DNA of 64,000 bases from Lytechinus variegatus (taxonomy: Eukaryota; Echinodermata; Echinoidea; Temnopleuroida; Toxopneustidae), in assembly GCF_018143015.1 (NCBI RefSeq), contig NC_054740.1:9194140-9258139 (forward strand), read 5' to 3'. Position numbers and translations under genes: made by a program. Shown in pieces: positions 1-10,821 of this stretch. Numbering within the stretch: the stretch's first letter is position 1; each line of letters opens with the position of its first letter. The notes under the pieces were generated by a model. The model saw only the letters and a list, made by a program, of their open reading frames with translations. It did not search any database and had not been told where the DNA came from.

Positions 1-670
1 ATTGACCACATCATAGTGATGTTTGGCAAGGAATAATCTTCCATTTACTCCAAGTATAGATGGCTAAAATGTTATTTTTTCAGGAGTTATACTTCAAATT
101 ATATTTTTCTTTCAAAAAGACAAAACAATATGCCACCTGGGTTATATTTTGATTACTGCCCAAGGGGAATAGGTATTTAGGAGCAAACCACAAAATCTTG
201 ATAAGTACATGATCTATGGGGAAGTCGTCTTTGCCCCTTGTCATAATTTACTTACATGTATGTAGTTGCCAATTTGAAATTTACCTAGTCTTAGGGATCT
301 CAATTTTAAAGCAGCCAGAACTTTCTTATTGCTTGCCCGATTTCTTTCAAACTGTCACATTCTCTTTTCCAACACAACATTTTTTTTTTACCAAGATTGG
401 ATTCCCTTTTAAATTGGATATTTACTAGGTTCAAACGGAAGCCAATGCCTTCTTGGATGACATTCACGTTCTTTTTTTACAATTACATAAACATTTTTTT
501 AAACCAGTGACATAGGTAACAAAGGCTCAGTGAAGTTGACCCCGCCTCATAGTGTGTGCTAGAAACTTAGTAATTTTAGTCATTTCAAGAACTAGTTAAA
601 GTTGCAATATGATTCCCAAATAAATTGCCCTAATTTACCATAAACATGGTAATGCAATTTTCAAGAAATT
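1..670. other. Non-coding, nothing recognised
   Basis: AT-rich sequence with short homopolymer runs. The only open frames are short, lack coding character and have no convincing splice context. I see no gene, repeat unit or RNA here. Confidence 0.6.
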
Positions 671-1270
671 AAAGGTCAAGTCCACCCCAGAAAAATGTTG
701 ATTTGAATCAATGGAGAAAAATCAGACAAGCACAATGCTGAAAATTTCATCAAAATCGAATGTAAAATAAGAAAGGTATGACATTTCAAAGTTTCTCTTA
801 TTTTCAACAAAATAGTTATATGAACAAGCCAGTTACATCCAAATGAGAGTCGATGATGTCACTCACTATTTCTTTTGTTTTTTATTGTTTGAATTATACT
901 ATATTTCATTTTTTACAAATTTGACGATCAGGACCTCCTTGCCTGAAGCACAAAATGTTAAAATAATGGAATTCCACGTGTTCAGGGAGGAATGAAACTT
1001 CATTTTACATGACAATGACGAGAAAATAAAAATATTTCATATTTCATATAATAAATTACAAAAGAAATAGTGAGTGATGTCATCAACTCTCTCATTTGGA
1101 TGTATCTGGCTCATTCATATAAATATTTTGTTGAAAATAAACAAATCTTTAAAATGCAATAACTTTCTTATTTTACATCCGATTTTGATGAAATTTTCAG
1201 TGTTATGCTTGGTGAATTTTTCTCTTTTTATTCAAATCAAGTTTTTGTTGGGGTGGACTTGTCCTTTAAA
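671..1270. mobile_element. 600-bp foldback MITE, family A copy 1
   Basis: The left end (AAGGTCAAGTCCACCCC from about 672) is matched in inverted orientation at the right end (GGGGTGGACTTGTCCTTT, about 1251-1268). Homology between the arms continues inward for well over 100 bp: the left arm reads AATTTCATCAAAATCGAATG and the right arm carries its complement. No open frame is encoded, so it is a non-autonomous terminal-inverted-repeat element. Further copies are at 31501-32100 and 34230-34742, with a divergent relative at 53562-54112. Superfamily unknown. Confidence 0.75.
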
Positions 1271-3239
1271 CAACCTCTGCCTAATATAATAAACCTTCAT
1301 CATTACACTAATGAGCAAAATAGAGCATGCATAGGGTGGGGGGGGGGTGTCACAAACAGTGCAGCAAACGGGGAAATGATTTGATAAAAATTTGTATAAA
1401 TGATTGCATAGATTTTGTATCCAATAATTTGACACATAAGACATCTATATACCTGCACACTCATAATGTATGTTCACAATTCTAAAGATGATATTATAAA
1501 AGAAAAGAATAGATGGGTGGGTATAGGGTGAAAACAAATTATACATGTATACTGTCCCTTGTCTCATGAACTGGCAATAACTGCAAGAAAAAAAATCAGA
1601 TTTCTTTTTAATTTTTACTTTTGACATTTTTTTTTATATCTTTAGCTTACATCTTTTATCTAAGTAACCATGGAAATGCTTGTTATTCTGGCAATATATG
1701 AAATGAAAATGCCTGAAAAATGTGAGTTTGTTTTTTTCAAGGGGTAGATTTGTGCAGTATCCCGTCTTACCTGTGGAGTAAATCTGCAATATAATTTAAC
1801 ATGAATGCTTGTCCTTAATTTTATTTACATGTATTGGGGGATGTGACAAGTTTTGGCCTAGTGTTTGCCATGTCTATCAATATCTGCGCCTAGACAGTTC
1901 CTTCCATTTTGAGAATATTTTTTCCAGCATGCGATGTGATACCCAATTTCAAGGAATTGACATTCATTCTAGAATTGTTCACTTTAAATAATCAGAATAT
2001 CAAATATCTAGTCTTTCCTCATAACATGGAAAAATTCTTTACATGCAAAAAAAATACATGTGAAATTATACTATTAACATTCAGAACCAATCCTCTTACA
2101 ATTACATTTCTTTATGCAGTACATTACAATTACCAGTTCTTGAACCAAGGGATGATAATTGAACATCATCATGTCTGCCTCAGAAATGACAAACACATTT
2201 CATAGTACCTCACAAGTATAAAGTTTGAAAGAAAATTCCTCTCAGAAATATATGTGTTAAGTATAATATATGTACTCGACACATTGGTATTAAATGCTTG
2301 GTAGTAGCAACGTATAATGTTTAGGCCATGCAATATAGAATTTCAGTAGAGGATCATTGTAAATAAACTTTGGATAGATGTAGGCACATACAGTTCATAA
2401 ATAATTTTCTTTGAAATATATCTCTTCAAATCTTATGCATTCTACTAACAAATATTACTATTCACTTTGCTAATGGTCCATACACAGTGGCATGATTTGA
2501 ATCATACCATAATAGAGGGGAGGAACCCCTCCCCCCCCAAAAAAAAGTGTCTCACTCATTGAGATACATTGAGATAGCACACCAAGCAAGTGATCTGATG
2601 TTTTATTTTTTAACAATAAAACAAATGATTCTATCACATATTTGGCCTATAAATGAGTTCACGCAAATAATCAAGCGATAAACAAACTCAGCTAAAATGT
2701 TGCATTTCTTATGTCTATAATAATTCTTTTTAAAGCTTCCCGTTTTTGTTTTTTTTTCAGAGTATCTTTCCAATCAAGTCTGTCCAATTTTCAAATAAAA
2801 TCATTGTCATCTCTTGCCACTTTATGGTATGTTTGACAAGCTTGCAATGTATGTGAAGTTGTGAACACAAAGAATTTGAGTCGATATTGTAACTGAACTT
2901 CAGTGGTGTCTGTTATAGAATCACTCTTTGCATGGTATATTCCAATCAATTTGTATCAAAACAGTGATACGACACTAATAACGTGTTTTATGAAACATTC
3001 CCTGGAGGTAGAGACATCGTTCCTTTCATGAATGCCAAGCGTCAGGCAGAGATGAAATAATGTATTATGCCAAGGAAATAGCTTATGAACATTCACAATA
3101 AAATTAGTTGTTGATAGTTGTTGGCAGTGAAAATGTGTAGCTCTCCCATGGCAAATACATATTGCTGGGAGCAAAGTTTCCTTGATCTCAATATTGCTGG
3201 GTTAAGTGTGCTAAGCTTTAATAAGCTTTAAAACATATT
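1271..3239. other. Non-coding, nothing recognised
   Basis: AT-rich sequence 3' of FBXO8 with short T and C runs. The open frames are short and of random composition. I see no exon, RNA gene or clear repeat. Confidence 0.55.
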
Positions 3240-3636
3240 GGCCCAAATTCACAAAGGTGGTTTTGAAAACTCATGGTTGAATCCATGGTTTATGCAGATT
3301 TCCTGTATAAATTACACTTAATTTAGCATGTATTGGGCATGCGTATAAAAATTCCAATGCTGATGCGCGTTGTTGTCAGTGCGCCAAATTGACTCCTGTT
3401 ACCATGGTTAGATATGCTATTTTGTTCATGAGTCCAATGTTTGAAGAGTAGACTCATGGATAAAATGGCGTGGATAGCCACGGCAACAGGCGTCAATTTT
3501 GCGCACTGAGACAAAAGTGCACATCAGCATGGAAATTTTTAACATACGCAGTAAAATAAGCGTAATTTATAAGTAAATCTGCATAAACCATGGACTCAAC
3601 CGTGGGTTTTCAAAACCACCTTTGTGAATTTGGGCC
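3240..3636. mobile_element. Palindromic GGCCC-ended foldback element
   Basis: Near-identical inverted ends: GGCCCAAATTCACAAAGGTG at the left and its complement at the right. The arms continue with TGGTTTTGAAAAC and ACCATGG-rich sequence, giving an almost complete 400-bp hairpin. It belongs to the palindromic group described in the findings. Confidence 0.75.
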
Positions 3637-3719
3637 TCTGAGTCTTGCCATATACATGTACAAGCAAAGAGTTGTGATCTTTTGAAATCAATTTTAACAC
3701 AAACTGATCTTATCTTTGA

Positions 3720-3876
3720 GGCCCAGTTGCACAAAGGTTTGCAATCAATTTCTAATGGCAAATGACCAATCAAAATCACTGTTGCAAGTAAATGTTGTTC
3801 ACCATGCCTGCTATGAACCAATCAGAACCTTTATTCAAAATTAGCAATTGATCACAAATCTTCATGTAATGGGGCC
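3720..3876. mobile_element. Palindromic GGCCC-ended foldback element
   Basis: It begins GGCCCAGTTGCACAAAGG and ends with a diverged inverted copy (ATGGGGCC). The arms hold TTGCAATCAATTTC and a matching inverted TAGCAATTGATC. Two CCAATC words lie between them. Same structural class as the neighbouring element. Confidence 0.6.
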
Positions 3877-4059
3877 TCCCTATCTTAATAAGTAGAATGT
3901 TGAGATTGGTATGAGGTAATTCTAAATTCTTAACCTGAGTCCTGCTTTATATATCAACTTTGCAATATTATTAAACACTGTGGAAACAGGGCTCATCAGA
4001 ATCAAGGCTTCCATGGTAGTTGCAATAAAGACAATGTTACCATAATTGTGAGGGTAAAT

Positions 4060-4415
4060 TGCTGATTCGTCTCTTGCCAACTTGTCCACTCATCACATGG
4101 TCTAACTTCATTTAGTTGAATGCCTTTCCGTTCATCAACATTTTGTCTAACAACCATTTGGTCCAATCATCACTTCATTTAATCACCAGTTCGTCTATGA
4201 CCATTTCGTCTCATAACCATTTAATTTTCTTTCATTTTGTCCAATGAACACTTATTCCAATTAGACCAAATGGTTTGTGGACTAAATGGCTTCTGGACCA
4301 ACTGCTTATTAAACGAAACAGTGAGTGGACGAAATGGCAATTAGACCAAATGGATAGTGAAAGAATTGATGGTAGACCAAATTGATAGTAGACAAGTTGG
4401 TAATTGGACAAACCT
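4060..4415. repeat. Foldback of iterated ATTTGGTCTAA-type motifs
   Basis: The left half repeats variants of CCATTTGGTCTAA on the plus strand. The right half repeats the complement (TTAGACCAAATGG). The ends also match in inverted orientation (GCCAACTTGTCCAC near 4077, GACAAGTTGG near 4393). The whole region is therefore a long imperfect hairpin built from a 13-20-bp motif. It lies 3' of FBXO8. Confidence 0.65.
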
Positions 4416-4725
4416 GATAATTAGTAATGAAATTAGGTAGTTTTCTCCTCTAAAATCATTCAACTTCAGGGAGTTTTCCTGAAAAAATGTGTGGCATGGC
4501 TGCTCACTTACTCACCAAACCATAATGTGATTTCAAAGTCACCGAAACAGCAAATAAGCTGAAGAAACAAATACTTACAAATCACAGGACTGCGCCACAA
4601 GCAGTGCTCCCATCTATTGCAATGATACGTCACCACACACATATAGAAATATGATCAATCTAATTTACAAAGTATAAAACGGGATTGAAAAAAAAAAGTC
4701 AGTGCAAGGCTTTTTTGAGGAGTGC

Positions 4726-6559
4726 CTACTCGACCCACTTCTGTGGCGCAATGTGACCCACAAGGTAGATGTTGTCATAGAGATGGCCCGCAAGCTCATC
4801 GCCCGGCTCCGTCGTTGCTTGCCGAACGTTCCTGATGAACTCCCGTTTGGACATCTTATTTTTGACGTGCGGACTTGTTAGGTCAACGGAGAGGATGATG
4901 AGTGAGTAGGAGAGAATACAGATGGCATCTATATCGAGAGAAAAATAAACAATATCTTAGCAACAATTTAAAATGATTGACTGAAAGTCTCAATTCTCAT
5001 TACTCGTATGTTTATATTTCGCACTTTAGTTGATGATAGAGGTAGCTAATGAATGCTCAGAGTATAAAAGAGAAATAAAATAAATAAAAAATGCATAATT
5101 CACCGGATTTAATTCAATTGAATGAAATGAAAAATTTCAATGGGATTTAATTATGCAAACAATGGACATTAATAGCATAATGAGTGATTTGCATTCCGAT
5201 CTTCATTGTCATTGCCAGACTGAAAATTGTAATGTAAATGTAAACCCCAAGTATCTATCGAGTATAGAAAAACATTAAGTCAGCTCTTTGTGAAACACCT
5301 AAAAATCAAATCACAGAACTCATACATGTAGGCCTGTATTTTGAAGTCAGGTTTAAAGTTGTGGTTTAAGTATGGACAGCTAATTGCTACATATCACTAA
5401 CAGAACTCATACATGTAGGCCTGTATTTTGAAGTCAGGTTTAAAGTTGTGGTTTAAGTATGGACAGCTAATTGCTACATATCACTAACAATAGATATATC
5501 ATACTTCAGTTCATTCGGCTCTCAAATAATTCATAATTGTGTAGGAAGTATAAATAGATGATTGTCTTCACCATCGATGAATCAGGAAAGAGCACAGTAA
5601 ACATAAGAAACATACAAGTTAATAAAATTTTTGATACTTTTGGCTTCCCATACTTAAACCACAACTTTAAACCTGATTTTAAGTTAAACCCGACTTCAGA
5701 ATACGGGCCTTAATGTTTTATTCTCGTAGGAATGATTTAGTTAACCCAAGGATAACTCAACCCACATTTATCATTCACGGTATACTACTTTTTCATAAAT
5801 ATTGAGGAAGGTGAAACCTGGTATTCCACAGTAGTGGACTAAACTTCTTGTTGGGTTTGGAGTTAAAACAGGGTTCAGTTTAGTATGAGAATAGCACTAC
5901 GGTGACACGACATTTGCTCCTGTTGCAATTGCTTTGGGCTTTATTTCGTCTAGATATAGGGTTAGAGTTAAGGTTGCAATAGGGTTTATATGTTAGGTTT
6001 AGGGGTTAGGGCTGGGTTTTTAGGATAGGGTATAGTGCTCGATCCAGGGTGGAAGTTAGTCATTCGATTAGTGTCACAAGTTTATAGCAGAGCAAACTGT
6101 ATCCAGAGCAAATGTCATGGAGCCAGCACCCAATCAATACCTTTTGTCATGCCACAGTCTGGGTTGCAGTTGATGAACCTCTCAGCAAACTTTTGAAGGA
6201 GTCCATGGAGATCTCTACCACTTACACTGGGTGAATCAACATTAGAGAAGAATGTCCTGAGAGCGTTGGGAAGGAATTTATTGGCGTAGTCATCAAGCTT
6301 GATGATTGCTTCTAAGATGTCTTGCCTGTCAGGATTAAATATATGTATAAAGTTGTAAGAATAATATGATTACATGTATGTAAATAGGCACATCACCATC
6401 ATCATCATCATCATCATCACTACCATCATCACCATCATCATCATCACCAGCATCATCATCAACATCATCATCATCATCATCACCATCATCATCTTCATCA
6501 TCATCATCATCATCACCATCACCACCATCATCATCACCATCATTATCATCACCAACATC

Positions 6560-6605
<46 letters not shown>

Positions 6606-9600
6606 CCATCACCATAATCATCATCGCCATCATCAAAATCATCATTATCAACATCATCCTCCTCATCTTCATCACCCTTATCCTCCTCCTCATCATCATC
6701 ACCGTCATCATCATCATCATCATCATCATCATAATCATCACCACCATCATCATCATCATCATCCTCTTTATCAGTTTGGTCACTAATATCATCAACACCA
6801 AATAATAAAGACTATCAATTGACCATGATCGTCATCATCTTTATCAACCATTACGTTCCCTATCATCATTTCAGCATCATCATAATAACCATATGGGATG
6901 AGTCCAACCAGAAGTAAGAGATAGTGGGTGTTGACCAATCAGCAATCTACATGTACCACTAGCACAGGCTTAGGTGCTGAAGTATCATAATGCTCTGACT
7001 ACATTCCAATGCACCTTTACGGGTACCTCCGGTGATGGTCAGTGTACGCGAGAGTACACGAACCATCACCTGAGGTAGGAATATTCATGAATATTCATGA
7101 AGCTTGACCCACGACCCCCACAATTTGCGATTGCAATGTTTTGGAATCGGCAGTGCATTATACATGGAAGAAATAGATACTGGCTTTAAGTCACCGATTT
7201 TGGGACTGATAGATACATGTACAATGAGTGAAATGCTAGATTACATGTCTTAAATTCTTGGTAAGGTCAATTTTTTGATCATTTATTGTGTTACACAAAG
7301 CACAAAAAATCACCACTTTTGTGAATCAAAGTGTCAGCCCTAATGGTTCGTGTAGTGGGGGGTACACGAGCCATCGCCCATTGTACTTCAGGGGATAATT
7401 TTGCTTACCAAATTTGATTAGAATCTCAGTCATTAGAAATAAGCTCTCAACCTTGTTCTGTAGAGTCTTACAAAATCTGTTTTACAAAATCTGTCTTACA
7501 AAAATCTGTCTTACAAAATCTGTCTTACAAAATCTGTCTGACTAAAATCTGTCTTACTAAATCTGTCTTACAAAAATCTGTCTTACAAAATCTGTCTTAC
7601 AAAATCTGTTTTACAAAAGATATTCTGTGTAACAGTCTTTAAAAATATGGATCGAATTGCGATACGATACCAGGAAAATCATTCTAATTATTTACTGATG
7701 ATCATCTATTTCTGCATTCAGGCTTCATTGGGCACAATGCAAGCCAATGATTGAGAGATCCGAGTGTAACTACAAATAAACCTACCTCCTTGAAAGAAGG
7801 TCCCGAACACGTTTCCGATGAAGTCTGTTGGTGGTGTGAATAAACTTGGCTATTTCTTGAACATCATTATTGATCAGCTGATGGTTAAATAAGTACTCAA
7901 GCCCCTGTATGAATAAACAATTAAGAAATAAAATTGGTAGACTAGATTCCAATTAGTCTCACCCACAAGTCATAGGCTCATCACAAATGATAAGATTCAA
8001 TATTTGATTTGATTTGATTTTATTTATATATATATATATGCATCATTTTAAACATTACATAATATTCATGAGTATAATCATTCATGTAATATGTATAGGG
8101 GAAGGCGGGGTAAGTTGTGACAGTTTTTGCTTTTTGCATGTTAGAATTGATATGTTTAATAATCTTGTCGAAATAAATACCTTGCCTTGAAATTTAATTC
8201 TTCTGAAATATTTTCCACCTATATATAACTTTCTATCCCCACACTGAAAGTCACCGTGACCTTTGAAAAAAACGATGTCAAATGGCTCAACTTGCCCCAT
8301 ATATGGGGTAAGTTTGAGCCACCTTCTGGGGTAAGTTGAGCCACAAAAACTAAGTACAAAATGTATGAGGGGAGAACCAGCATGTCAATTTTTTGTTTAA
8401 TGTTTTTTCACTTGCTAATTCTATATAAATACTAACATCCTTTAAAAGGAAAAGAGCAGTCATGTAAATTTGCTCCTTTCAGCAAGGATTTCAATCAATT
8501 TTTATGGTTTGTTTGTTTTTTAAGATACATTACCATAGGAATTACCATGGCTCAACTTGCCCCATGCTGTTTGGCTCAACTTACCCCAGTCCGAACTTAG
8601 TGCGATAATTTTGTATCCACACATTTATTATGCATCCATCATATAAAAGACTATGACAAGAATGAAGATCCATACCTGGACTAATAATGTTGTTATCATG
8701 TCTTTATTATATTTAAAGACGTGTATTTATAAAGCACTTATCTATTTCACACTCTTTTTTACTTTTTTGGATGAAATTCACATTTTTCCCTCTAAAAAAC
8801 TACTTTTTGTTTCAAAGTTGAAAACAATGTGGTGGGGTTAGGGGTTATGCTATGGGTCATCAATACATGACACCACCACAATGTCTGACTCATTGATTAT
8901 TGGCCTGGGGCTGGTGGCTCAACTTGCCCCTATGCTCAACTTACCCCGCCTTCCCCTATCAATCAATCAATCAAAATCAAATACAACAGCAGTGCTGACT
9001 TTGAAAACAACTAAGATGAATAATTATTCACAAAAACACCATTCATATGGGAAAAAAAGTTCATTGACCCTTATGTACAAGTTCAATGCAATATATCCAT
9101 ATACTTTCAAAACAAAATGATTAAAAATACCCATGGTCAGTTCATTGACTCTAAATGAAGTTTGCCTTTAATCATGTAACCAAAACTTGTGCGAGACAAT
9201 CAATGATCTTTGATTACCCTTATTATGTCAAAGTTTCATGAACTAGATCCATATACTTTTATAAGTTATGACATTTCAGATAATTAAACCTTGGTTTAGA
9301 TAACAATGTTGACAACGCTACCATCAGAAAAACAGCACCTGTTGTCTTGCTCTGCTATGCAGGCGAGACAAAAATCAATTGAAATATTGGTAGCTAATTC
9401 TCCAAAAACATTTTTTTTACAATTTTATTTTTAAAATCAAATTGTCTATATTCTTTGAATTTCTTACCATATCTGCACTAGAATTGAATGTTAGTGTGGC
9501 TTCATCTAAGGTCATGTAGAGTGCTTTCCAAGAAAAGTTCTCACTGTTTCCTCCTTCATACGCAGTGACGCATCCCCACGTAGCCCTGCATAAACTAAGG

Positions 9601-10821
9601 TAAAAAATGAAAGATTGAGAAAATAAATTCTACCTCCATGATTTTATTAAAGATATTGCTTTTGTGTAGCACCATTGTGTAGCACTATCACCAAAAATAA
9701 AAAAAAAAATAAGTGCACACCAAGTTACCAATAATGCATAGCATTTCCATTTATTTGAAAGCAGGATAAAAGAGCATTGTACATTAAATGCCTTGCTCAC
9801 GGGCATAGGTGCCGCGGCTGGGGATCGAACCTCAGTCTTTCTATGTATAGCCAGGCACCTTAGACCACTCGGCCATGGCACCTCCTTGTATTAATTCTTG
9901 ATCTTTTTTTCCTTGGATCTGCCACACATGCAATAACTCTGTTGTAGAATAAAAACAGAGTAAAATAAGCGATTTTGTCAATGGGGTTACACAGTCATAG
10001 ATAAATAGCGAAATTTCAGTGATATGTGTTCGATAAGCGTAATCTGACACCCTCACGGTAGGTCCGATCCCCATAAATTTAGTATCAAAATGTGCGGGAA
10101 GGATCAGAGAAAGAAGTCATGAAATTTTGTTTCAAAATATTAAGGCGTTAGGAAGTACTGACAAAAATTTGACAGGGGAGTCCCATAATGCTCCCTCCCC
10201 CGGAAGTATTACATGCAGGGTTATTTGAGAATCCCATTCATGAATCAAAATTTAAGGTTGAGTGTGGATAAGTCCTCCTAGAAGTGATACTCTTCATGAA
10301 ATGTACTATTAAAGTTGCATTCAAAACACATCTGAAACGTCATGAAAGAGCTATGATTTGAATCATGCTCATGCATCATTGCCACTCTGATCAATATTTC
10401 TCTTTGTATTAGTACAGATCATTGATGATCATCATTGCTTTGGAAATCAATATTTGTCAAGAAGACAGTATGCAGCATTGCAGACAGTGTTTAAAACCTA
10501 ACAATATGTTACATGTAATTATTTCATGTGAATTTGCAAGTTTCATCTTCAACTTGGAATAGGAACCTACCCTTGCCACAGCATTTCATCACTGGCAAGT
10601 TCCCTCCAGAAGTCGTTGACTGTCATCGCGAGGCAGAGGTCAGTGGCATTCAGGTTTGACAGCACCATCAGGGCAATCTCCGGAGGAAGGCTGACGATGT
10701 CCGGGAACTTCTGATGGGGGTCCAAGAAGCTGGGAAACCTTCTCAAGCCACTCCTTCCCCTGACCATGTTCCATGATGTCAGACTCGACTCCCGACGAAT
10801 CCTCCTCACTGCTTGCCCCAT
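4726..10821 (-). CDS. FBXO8: F-box only protein 8 (F-box plus Sec7-like domain)
   Basis: Five coding exons on the minus strand: 10571-10821, 9468-9594, 7786-7904, 6141-6325 and 4726-4928. All junctions are GT-AG and the phases join without a stop, giving 294 residues; human FBXO8 has about 319. The start MGQ matches the vertebrate N-terminus and leaves a possible myristoylation glycine. Residues about 43-83 are the F-box (LPPEIALMVLSNLNATDLCL, DEMLWQGLC). From about residue 127 onward lies the Sec7-like domain, with FLPNALRTFF at 183-192 and LTSPHVKNKMSKREFIRN near the C-terminus. The Sec7 loop lacks the glutamate finger of active ARF exchange factors, as in vertebrate FBXO8. Family knowledge: an SCF substrate adaptor linked to ARF6 ubiquitination. 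It lies head-to-head with CEP44. A (GAT)n array lies 65 bp upstream of exon 4. Introns carry several mobile elements. Confidence 0.95.
5314..5710. mobile_element. Palindromic element with a duplicated left arm
   Basis: Bases 5314-5400 and 5401-5487 are identical 87-bp direct copies. Each contains the left arm (GGCCTGTATTTTGAAGTC, then GGTTTAAAGTTGTGGTTTAA). The inverted right arm (CCACAACTTTAAACC, then CTTCAGAATACGGGCC) ends at 5710. A related element is at 41862-42137. It lies in FBXO8 intron 4. Confidence 0.75.
6391..6765. repeat. (ATC)n microsatellite, GAT in FBXO8 sense
   Basis: About 375 bp of CAT/ATC triplets with scattered interruptions (CACCATC, CATCCTC). It lies in FBXO8 intron 3, ending 65 bp before the acceptor of exon 4. 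All long frames over it are low-complexity Ile/Thr or Met runs and are not genes. Confidence 0.95.
7010..7390. mobile_element. Probable inverted-repeat element
   Basis: GTACACGAACCATCACC near 7053 is mirrored by TGGTTCGTGTA near 7342, and a second nearby GTACACGAGCCATCGCC repeats the motif directly. Ends are not sharply defined. Located in FBXO8 intron 3. Confidence 0.4.
7466..7619. repeat. Minisatellite, 14-15-bp unit, about 11 copies
   Basis: Near-perfect tandem copies of TCTTACAAAATCTG, with one-base length variants and one CTGACTAAA variant. Intronic in FBXO8. Units are contiguous with no spacers, so it is not a CRISPR array. Confidence 0.9.
8098..8956. mobile_element. TIR transposon remnant flanked by TA, 859 bp
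   Basis: The terminal repeat GGGGAAGGCGGGGTAAGTTG at 8098-8117 is matched exactly in inverted orientation at 8937-8956. Both ends are flanked by TA, compatible with a TA target duplication. Internal copies of GGGTAAGTTGAGCCAC and its complement lie near 8305-8343 and 8548-8590, so the terminal motif is reused inside. No transposase frame is present. Located in FBXO8 intron 2. Confidence 0.85.
9022..9390. repeat. Dispersed repeat, family shared with 30170-30730
   Basis: Contains TTTCATGAACTAGATCCATA and a CTTGCTCTGCTATGCAGGCG terminus. The same sequence occurs in inverted orientation at 30.2-30.7 kb. No coding potential. Confidence 0.5.
9690..9885 (-). mobile_element. tRNA-derived SINE
   Basis: On the minus strand a 75-nt tRNA-like head runs from 9882 to 9808. 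It has a perfect polymerase III A box (TGGCCGAGTGG), a perfect B box (GGTTCGATCCC) and matching acceptor ends GGTGCC/GGCACC. The anticodon arm does not form a normal loop, so it is not a functional tRNA. A tail with GAGCAAGGCATTTAATGTAC follows, as in SINE bodies. The 3' end is uncertain. It lies in the FBXO8 intron between exons 1 and 2. Confidence 0.7.

Noticed and set aside
6370-6805. Two 143-residue open frames (poly-Ile/Thr and poly-Met)
   Set aside because: Both are translations of the (ATC)n microsatellite and have no coding character.
7466-7619. CRISPR-like array
   Set aside because: The 14-15-bp units are contiguous with no spacers, in an intron of an animal gene.
9808-9882. Functional tRNA gene
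   Set aside because: The A and B boxes and acceptor ends are good, but the anticodon arm is broken and a SINE body follows.
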